A stretch of DNA of 64,000 nucleotides from Liriodendron chinense (lineage: Eukaryota > Streptophyta > Magnoliopsida > Magnoliales > Magnoliaceae), in contig ML058372.1 in assembly GCA_003013855.2 (NCBI GenBank), forward strand, positions 620,001 to 684,000, written 5' to 3'. Shown here piece after piece: positions 58,836-64,000 of the stretch. The notes under the pieces are model-generated. The model was not told where the DNA came from and searched no databases. It was given only the letters and a program-made list of their open reading frames with translations. Positions within the stretch are counted from its first letter, which is position 1. Each line of letters begins with the position of its first letter. Both the position numbers and the translations under genes were made by a program.

Positions 58836-59457
58836 GGCCACGTGGCATATCTGAGAAGATTCATTTCAAATTTGGTTGGTCGTTGTCAGCCATTCTCTTG
58901 CCTCAACAAGAAAGACGTTAAGTTTGAATGGGACGACGCTTGCCTAGAAAGCTTTCGATTCACTAAAAGAAATGCTCGGGAATTCTCCAGTCCTCGCCGC
59001 CTCGATCAAGGGAAAGTCGCTGATTCTATACATCGCAATAGGTGATAACTCACTAGGGGCACTCCTGGCACAGAAGAACGAGGAAGGAAAGGAGAACGCG
59101 CTATATTATTTGAGCCGCACATTGGTGGGGGCCGAATTCAACTACTCAGCAATTGAGAAGATATGTCTCGCTCTCGTTTTCACTATGAAGAAACTTAAGC
59201 ATTACTGCCTCTCGCACCAAATAACGTTGATATCCAAGGCGGACCCGATCAAGTTCCTTATGAATCGGCCTATGTTGTCTGGGCGCTTAGCTAAGTGGGC
59301 CCTTCTCCTCTCTGAATTCGACATCACGTACGTCCCAGCCAGAGCTATTAAAGGACAGGCGATAGCAGATTTTCTCGCTGCTCATCCAGTCTCGAGCAAC
59401 GAAGAAATGGAATGTGACCTCCCAGATGACCAGGTTATGATGATCGATGAACCATGA
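58836..59457 (+). pseudogene. G2 RT thumb and RNase H
   Basis: 58842-58970 gives AYLRRFISNLVGRCQPFS in the RT frame. A one-base shift near 58965 moves into the frame of 58972-59457, with LYIAIGDNSLGALLAQKNEE, ALYYLSRTLVGAEFNYSAIE, and RAIKGQAIADFLAAHPV marking the end of RNase H and start of the tether. Confidence 0.83.
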
Positions 59458-59860
59458 CTCTGGCAGATGTACTTTGACGGAGCCTCTAGGTCACCAGGGG
59501 CAGGAGCAGGAGTTATATTTATCAGCCTGTAGGGAGATTTGCTGCCCTACTCATTTACGATTGTGCCATCTTGCACCAACAAGAAAGCAGAATATCAAGC
59601 CTCATCATCGGACTACAACTCGCCTTAGAGATGCGTATCAAAGCAATACAGATCTATGGTGACGCCAAGCTAGTCATCGGATAGCTAACGACAGAATATG
59701 AGGTCCGCAAACCTGAGTTGTCACCTTTCTGCCACCAGGCGCAATCATTGTTCGACCAGTTTTATAATAGTAACATTTCACATATACTGAGGCAGGAGAA
59801 TGTACAGGCCGATGCTTTGGCCAGCCTAGCCGCAGCTCTGGCTAATCCCGGAGGCAGCCC
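59458..59860 (+). pseudogene. G2 second (archaeal-type) RNase H
   Basis: LWQMYFDGASRSPGAGAGVI at 59460, a one-base deletion after AEYQA near 59603, then LIIGLQLALEMRIKAIQIYG, DAKLVIG, a TAG at 59682-59684 in place of Gln, LTTEYEVRKPELSPFCHQAQ, and HILRQENVQADALASLAAAL. The DGAS, AEYQA, GDAKL and ADALASL motifs match the extra RNase H of Tat elements. Confidence 0.83.
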
Positions 59861-61209
59861 ACTTCAAGTAACAATTGAAGAAAGAAGGATCATACCGATA
59901 GCTGTACTGCATGGTGGTGAATCAGGCGCGAACCCCATCTGTTGCTTCGAAATCACAGAAGAAAATGACTGGAAAAGGCCATTCATCGACTACTTGAAGT
60001 ATGGATTTTTACCAGAAGAGCCCAAGATGTGCACGCAAGTCAGGAGATGCTTTGGTTCATTCATAATACAGAATGACGTCCTTTACAAGCACTCGTATGA
60101 GGGAGTGTTGTTATTCTGCTTGGACCAAAATGAAGCATATGCCACATTGAAGGAAGCTCACGGAGGAGAGTGCGGTGCTCACCAAGGAGGTAAGAATTTA
60201 CATCACCGTGTCTGACACATGGGATATTATTGGCCCACGATGACAAAAGATGTGATAGAATATGTTAAGAAGTGCCATCAATGCCAGATCCATGCAGATA
60301 TAATACACTCGCCACCAGAAGAGTTACATCAATCAGTGATATTTTGGTCTTTCGCCGCCTGGGGCATGGACGTGATCGGACCGATTAGTCCGCCAAGGGC
60401 ACCAGTACATTCTTGCCGCAACTGATTATTTCTCCAAATGGGTTGAAGCAATTGCCCTGAGCAATGTGAAAGCTAGACATGTCGAAAGTTTCATTCGTCA
60501 CGCCATATTATATCGACATGGTGTTCCTAAAAGAATCACTACCGACAATGGAACACCCTTCAAGAATGCCACTATCGATAAGCTGTGCGCAAAGTTCAAG
60601 ATCAAGCATTGCTATTCATCGCCTTATTATCCTCCTGCGAATGGACTGGCCGAGGCATTCAATAAGACTATCGTGAAAATTCTAAAAAAGACAGTAGCAG
60701 AGAATAAGAAAGACTGGGACAAATGATTACCCGAAGCATTATGGGCATACAGGACCACACACCGCACAGCCACTCGAGCTACACCCTACTCGTTGGTGTA
60801 CGGTATGGAAGCTGTGATCCTGATGGAGATACAGGTTGAGTCACTACGGGTCGCGCTTCGACACTCCCTGAAAACCGAGCATAATGCCAAGATTAGAATG
60901 GCTGAACTCGATGATTTGGACAAAAAGAGACTCGTTGCTCAGCAAATGCTTGAAATGTATCAGAAACAAATCTCAGCCTCATATGATAAACGAGTCCGCG
61001 GTAGGTCCTTCAAAAGGGGTGACCTGGTTCTAACGATGAAATGTCCGGCACTAGCTCAAGGTCCCAAAAGTAAATTTGACCCGAAATGGGATCCAGTGTG
61101 TATCGTCGATGAAGTATATTCCGATGGAGCCTATCGAGTAATAGATTGCAAAGGACATGGCATCAGTTCACTGGTGAACGATCGATTTTTGAAAAGATAT
61201 TATACTTGA
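59861..61209 (+). pseudogene. G2 integrase, broken
   Basis: Zinc-binding part at 60130-60290 (EAHGGECGAHQGGKNLHHRV, stop, YYWPTMTKDVIEYVKKCHQC). The catalytic core has WGMDVIGPI (first Asp), a frameshift near 60400, DYFSKWVEAIAL, ITTDNGTPFKNATIDKL (second Asp) and NGLAEAFNKTI (Glu). A TGA at 60724-60726 follows KKDWDK, then LPEALWAYRTTHRTATRATP. The C-terminal part at 60793-61209 (FDPKWDPVCIVDEVYSDGAY) is intact to its stop. Confidence 0.87.
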
Positions 61210-61640
61210 CACAAGCTTATCATTGTAATTTGTAAACATCCCATTAGAGGGAAAGTGTAACGAAGCAAATACCAAAAGAAATGATACCACACAATGGTTA
61301 AATCAAAATACTGATCATCCATTTTGTGCTCGCACAGGTATCAGAAAAGTCATTAAGACTGAGGACACGTCAGGAATGGCGCCCTGCCCCTTTTCAAGAT
61401 CGTCAAGAATTAGGACAAGCCCTAAATCAGAACTCGATCACATCCTTTTCATAGGGGCATAGGTTTGAGTCCTAACAGGGGGACGTTCTCTCCCAAATAG
61501 CTCAATCAGTTTCCATCCAAACTCAAATAAAATGACGAACAGGCTAGAAACACAATATAAATCCAGAATTACAATAGTATATATATCATTACAATATCCG
61601 TTACAACATATTTTAAGTTACAAACGGAGACTATTACAGT
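61210..61640. other. G2 3' spacer
   Basis: Non-coding sequence between the convergent integrase and antisense ORF. No tandem repeat like that of G1 is seen here. Confidence 0.5.
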
Positions 61641-62353
61641 TCATCCATCGAAGTTCTTCATACATTGTTCTAGCATATCGATCGCAGAGCTTTGGATACC
61701 CCTTTGTGCTGCCTCTGTTTCGGCCAAAACTTGTGCAGGGTCCGGAACGTTCTGAAGAAATTGCTGCAGTTTTATAACCTGGGCCTCTATATCGTTACAC
61801 TTCACCTCATGTTGATCAATAGACGACTGCAAGCGAGCTTTCTGATTGGTAAACTTGGAAAAATTAAGGTGAATAACCAGATGCTCAGCCTGTAGCCATG
61901 CTATTTCACTATCAATCTCCTCCAGACGTTCTGTGGCCCCTTGACACCCAGTGCTGGCAATCTGCCAGTTTTGCCTCACCGCGGCTACGTCTGCCCTGTG
62001 AAGTTCTAACTTCGGAAGAAGGGACTGCAACTGGCCACGCTTCTCCTCAATAGAAGGATCAGGCTTGAGATGCTTTGCACCAATGACACGAGCCATCCCT
62101 TCCTTGAACCGGACCACGTGACTGACCATCGAGGAGACGTCAATCCCGAGCCATGTAGAATTATATGCAAATGCTTGCAGTCCTTCATCCAGGATACACC
62201 ATTCATCTTCGTTCTTCATAGAATCAGCTATGGTCGTCAGAAGACTCTTCAGAAGATTCACCTTTATTTTCAATAAACCTCGAATAGAAGAAATGAGTGC
62301 TTCAGGCAAAAGCACAGGGGCAGGGGCATGGATCGGAACTGCTGCTGACAAAA
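61641..62353 (-). CDS. G2 antisense ORF, C-terminal helical exon
   Basis: Open frame of 236 codons reading AAVPIHAPAPVLLPEALISS, then charged helices (EEKRGQLQSLLPKLELHRAD, ATERLEEIDSEIAWLQAEHL, NDIEAQVIKLQQFLQNVPD) typical of a coiled coil. A pyrimidine-rich stretch ending TTTTGTCAG just upstream (about 62354) looks like a splice acceptor. A matching donor could be CTG/GTATAC near 62431, giving an intron of roughly 100 bases to the preceding exon. If so, the ATG at 62351 is internal and this is the C-terminal exon of the antisense gene beginning beyond 64000. Function unknown. It parallels the coiled-coil tail of the G1 antisense ORF although the sequences differ. Confidence 0.6.
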
Positions 62354-62366
62354 TAAATGATAAACG

Positions 62367-62741
62367 TCAGTACAGGGAAATCACCATCAGAAAGAAAGCA
62401 GTCGAGACAGCAAAGGCAAGTAGTATACCAGCAATTTCAGGAACGCCAACGGCAAGAGCACTGGATGAGGCAGTAGGCACAGACGATACCGGGGCAGGTT
62501 CGGTCATTCTCTTAGTCAATGGCTCAGGTAATTCTGGGGAAGATAGCACCACGACCTCGAGAATATTGGCATCAGAGGTTGGCCCAGTAGCTGGGGGAAC
62601 TTTAACAGCAAGCTCGGCTGATGATGGTACAACAATAGAAGGAGCATTCACGACAGGATCAGCTGATGATGATACAACAATAGAAGGGGCATTCACAACA
62701 GGATCAGCTGATGATGGTACAATGGCAGAAGGTGCATTCAT
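62367..62741 (-). pseudogene. G2 antisense ORF, repeat-containing middle part
   Basis: Reads NAPSAIVPSSADPVVNAPS, then more VVNAPSIVVSSSADP units, then a Ser/Pro/Val-rich linker. Overlaps the stop of the preceding frame by four bases at a G5 run (62739-62748 region), so a one-base slip would make it continuous with the mobile-domain part. Encodes three 15-residue repeats from a 45-bp tandem array. Confidence 0.5.
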
Positions 62742-62747
62742 GCCCCC
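62617..62747 (-). repeat. 45-bp tandem repeat, three copies, in the antisense ORF
   Basis: Units starting at 62617, 62662 and 62707 (GCTGATGATGGTACAACAAT...), length a multiple of three, so the frame is kept (15-residue SADPVVNAPSIVV-type units). Confidence 0.85.
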
Positions 62748-64000
62748 ATAACAGGCTCAGACGCGCTTAAATCAACATGAGGATTAGGAGGAAGGACGGA
62801 TTCAGCTGGTGCATCATCATCCAGGTCCATAAAGACGGCTCCAGTGTCCTCCTCAGGGACAGATCTCTCATACATTGGCTCGTTCTCATTGCTCTCCCCG
62901 GTGTGGCGGTCTTCACTTAAATTGGCTTGAGAGGTTAATTCACCCTCTTCCCTGGCCTCTCCCGCACTGTTAGTTGGAGCGTCATCGATGTCTTTGGAGA
63001 GTCGTTTCCATGAACGTTCAGCTTTGTGTAATTTTCGCATCTCCTTTATCTTCTTGCCCCCACAAGTGACAGGAAGACTAGGGGCGGTTTTCACCTGATG
63101 GCCAGTGCATTCGGTCGGTACCCCTTCACCATCATCATTACCATCATCATCCTCGCCTTCATTGTCACCCATACCATCATTACCACCACTAGCGCCGCCC
63201 ATAGTGTCATCACCACCTCTATCACCACCATCAATATCCTCGTTATCTCCACCCATACCACCATCGCCATCAACAGCGTCATCATCATCATCATTGCCAC
63301 CATCATCGCCCATATCGTTATTGTCATCATCATCGCCCTCTTCATCACCATCACCTTTGTTTCCCCCTCTAAGAGCATCACCTTCTTCGGGCAATTCATC
63401 TATGGGCCCAAGGGGTGGGAATTCCGGCTCCTCCAGTGTTACATTTCTCTCCCCATGAGCGACCCAACCTTCCAGAGTATGTTCTCGTTTTTCATGATCG
63501 ATTACCACATTTAGGGAGGTCTTGAGTCTCTCCGTACCCGGCACAGCAGGTTGATGAAGATTTTTCGATACGTAGCTAAGCCCGTCAGTAGGAGTGGGAG
63601 TAACAATAGGAGGCGTGACGAAGACGGGCTCAGTAACAAGTAGTCTATTTCGAACCAATGCATACTGGTGAGCCCACCACCTCATCCATCCAAAAGAAGC
63701 CCCAGCGCAACACTGTGTCCCCAGAATGGCAAAAGAACAATCAGTCCCCGTCAACATAAGTTGTCGCCACATCCACTTCCAATGAATGGGCCCGACACCG
63801 TACGCTTGTTGCTCACGTGTCACCGGCTCCAATGTCTTGGGTACCCCTTGGTCATACCCGAACTGACGGGCGAAACGATTGGGATAGTATGGTTCCCTCC
63901 AGAATTCCAACCCTTCGCGAAGCGGCAACCACGACGGGTGAATCGCTGTCAAGAAGGAGCGCTCATAATAGTCGATGCTATCATCGTCCGTGCACAGGAT
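62738..64000 (-). CDS. G2 antisense ORF, plant-mobile-domain-like part (5' end outside window)
   Basis: Open from the right edge (reading ILCTDDDSIDYYERSFLTAI) to a stop at 62738. The first residues, WLPLREGLEFWREPYYPNRF then ARQFGYDQGVP, match the end of the plant mobile domain (PMD/aminotransferase-like, as in MAIN/MAIL1 and in some gypsy and MULE elements; from memory). A HWKWMWRQLML and WMRWWAHQYALVRN segment follows. Next is an acidic low-complexity tract at about 63150-63350, almost only Asp, Gly, Asn and Met, then a basic KKIKEMRKLHKAERSWKRLS patch. No ATG occurs before the edge, so the start lies beyond 64000. Antisense to the element and downstream of integrase, as in G1. Function unknown; nuclear roles are known only for the cellular relatives. 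Confidence 0.7.
   Translation of the reverse strand: MLCTDDDSIDYYERSFLTAIHPSWLPLREGLEFWREPYYPNRFARQFGYDQGVPKTLEPVTREQQAYGVGPIHWKWMWRQLMLTGTDCSFAILGTQCCAGASFGWMRWWAHQYALVRNRLLVTEPVFVTPPIVTPTPTDGLSYVSKNLHQPAVPGTERLKTSLNVVIDHEKREHTLEGWVAHGERNVTLEEPEFPPLGPIDELPEEGDALRGGNKGDGDEEGDDDDNNDMGDDGGNDDDDDAVDGDGGMGGDNEDIDGGDRGGDDTMGGASGGNDGMGDNEGEDDDGNDDGEGVPTECTGHQVKTAPSLPVTCGGKKIKEMRKLHKAERSWKRLSKDIDDAPTNSAGEAREEGELTSQANLSEDRHTGESNENEPMYERSVPEEDTGAVFMDLDDDAPAESVLPPNPHVDLSASEPVMGA

Larger units (their letters stand above)
50576..64000 (+). mobile_element. Tat/Ogre-like Ty3/gypsy element G2 (3' end outside window)
   Basis: Begins TGTTGGGGTC inside the Athila RT, leaving CAAGC (50571-50575) as the expected 5' target copy. 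The order is LTR, PBS for tRNA-Arg, gag, protease, RT, RNase H, second RNase H, integrase, antisense ORF running off the right edge. A solo LTR sits at 56127-57495. Many stops and frameshifts make it older than G1. The dual RNase H and the tRNA-Arg-like PBS (TGGCTACTCTGTTGGGGA, Ogre style) support the lineage. Confidence 0.83.

Noticed and set aside
63091..63514. Frames rich in Met/Val, Ile/Thr or Ser/Pro opposite the antisense ORF
   Set aside because: Shadow translations of the GAT/ATC-rich acidic tract of the mobile-domain-like ORF.

Overview
This is a stretch of a nuclear plant genome, almost certainly a woody angiosperm. The evidence is one intron-containing plant F-box gene and the plant LTR-retrotransposon lineages around it: Sirevirus-type Copia, Athila, and Tat/Ogre with a second RNase H. 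Long-arm foldback repeats built on GTGGGGCCCACC-like ends recall, from memory only, repeats of magnoliid genomes; that placement is unproven. There are no bacterial genes, CRISPR arrays, rRNA or tRNA.

Layout. 1-6.97 kb is intergenic DNA with small tandem duplications, a 5'-truncated LINE (minus strand, about 2.88-3.96 kb) and a decayed gypsy fragment (4.29-5.45 kb). 6.98-7.59 kb (minus) holds the first coding exon of an F-box/Sel1-repeat gene, the only host gene recognised; its later exons are not found in the window. 9.1-35.1 kb is a nest of one Copia family. Four solo LTRs (9144-11153, 11786-13665 minus, 22463-24484, 33096-35126) accompany one element with two LTRs and a gag but no pol (16832-30321, target duplication ATATC). 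That element was hit by a solo LTR in its 5' LTR (17412-19254), one in its interior (22463-24484) and a 3.35-kb solo LTR in its 3' LTR (25768-29121). These insertions sit in or between foldback repeats. A separate 375-bp foldback MITE lies at 31720-32094.

35.2-64 kb is a second nest. An Athila element (LTR 35940-35945 plus 47016-48502, PBS, decayed pol to 50575) was hit in the first bases of its LTR by a Tat-lineage element, G1 (35946-47010, two 1,109-bp LTRs with about 5 differences, target duplication GTTGA). It was hit again in its reverse transcriptase by a second Tat/Ogre-like element, G2 (50576 to beyond the window), which itself carries a solo Athila-type LTR (56127-57495). Both G1 and G2 carry long antisense ORFs between integrase and the 3' end. 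G1 has a Transposase_28-like protein with a coiled-coil tail; G2 has a plant-mobile-domain-like protein with an extreme Asp/Gly tract.

Working together: the gag, protease, RT, RNase H and integrase domains would form retrotransposon particles and copy the elements, but nearly every coding unit carries stops or frameshifts; G1 is closest to intact. The most unusual signal is regulatory. Promoter-proximal arrays of short inverted repeats (GACCGGTC dimers, or TCCGAT-NN-ATCGGA) sit at the same place in the LTRs of unrelated Copia and Athila families, and the motif type switches within a single family.
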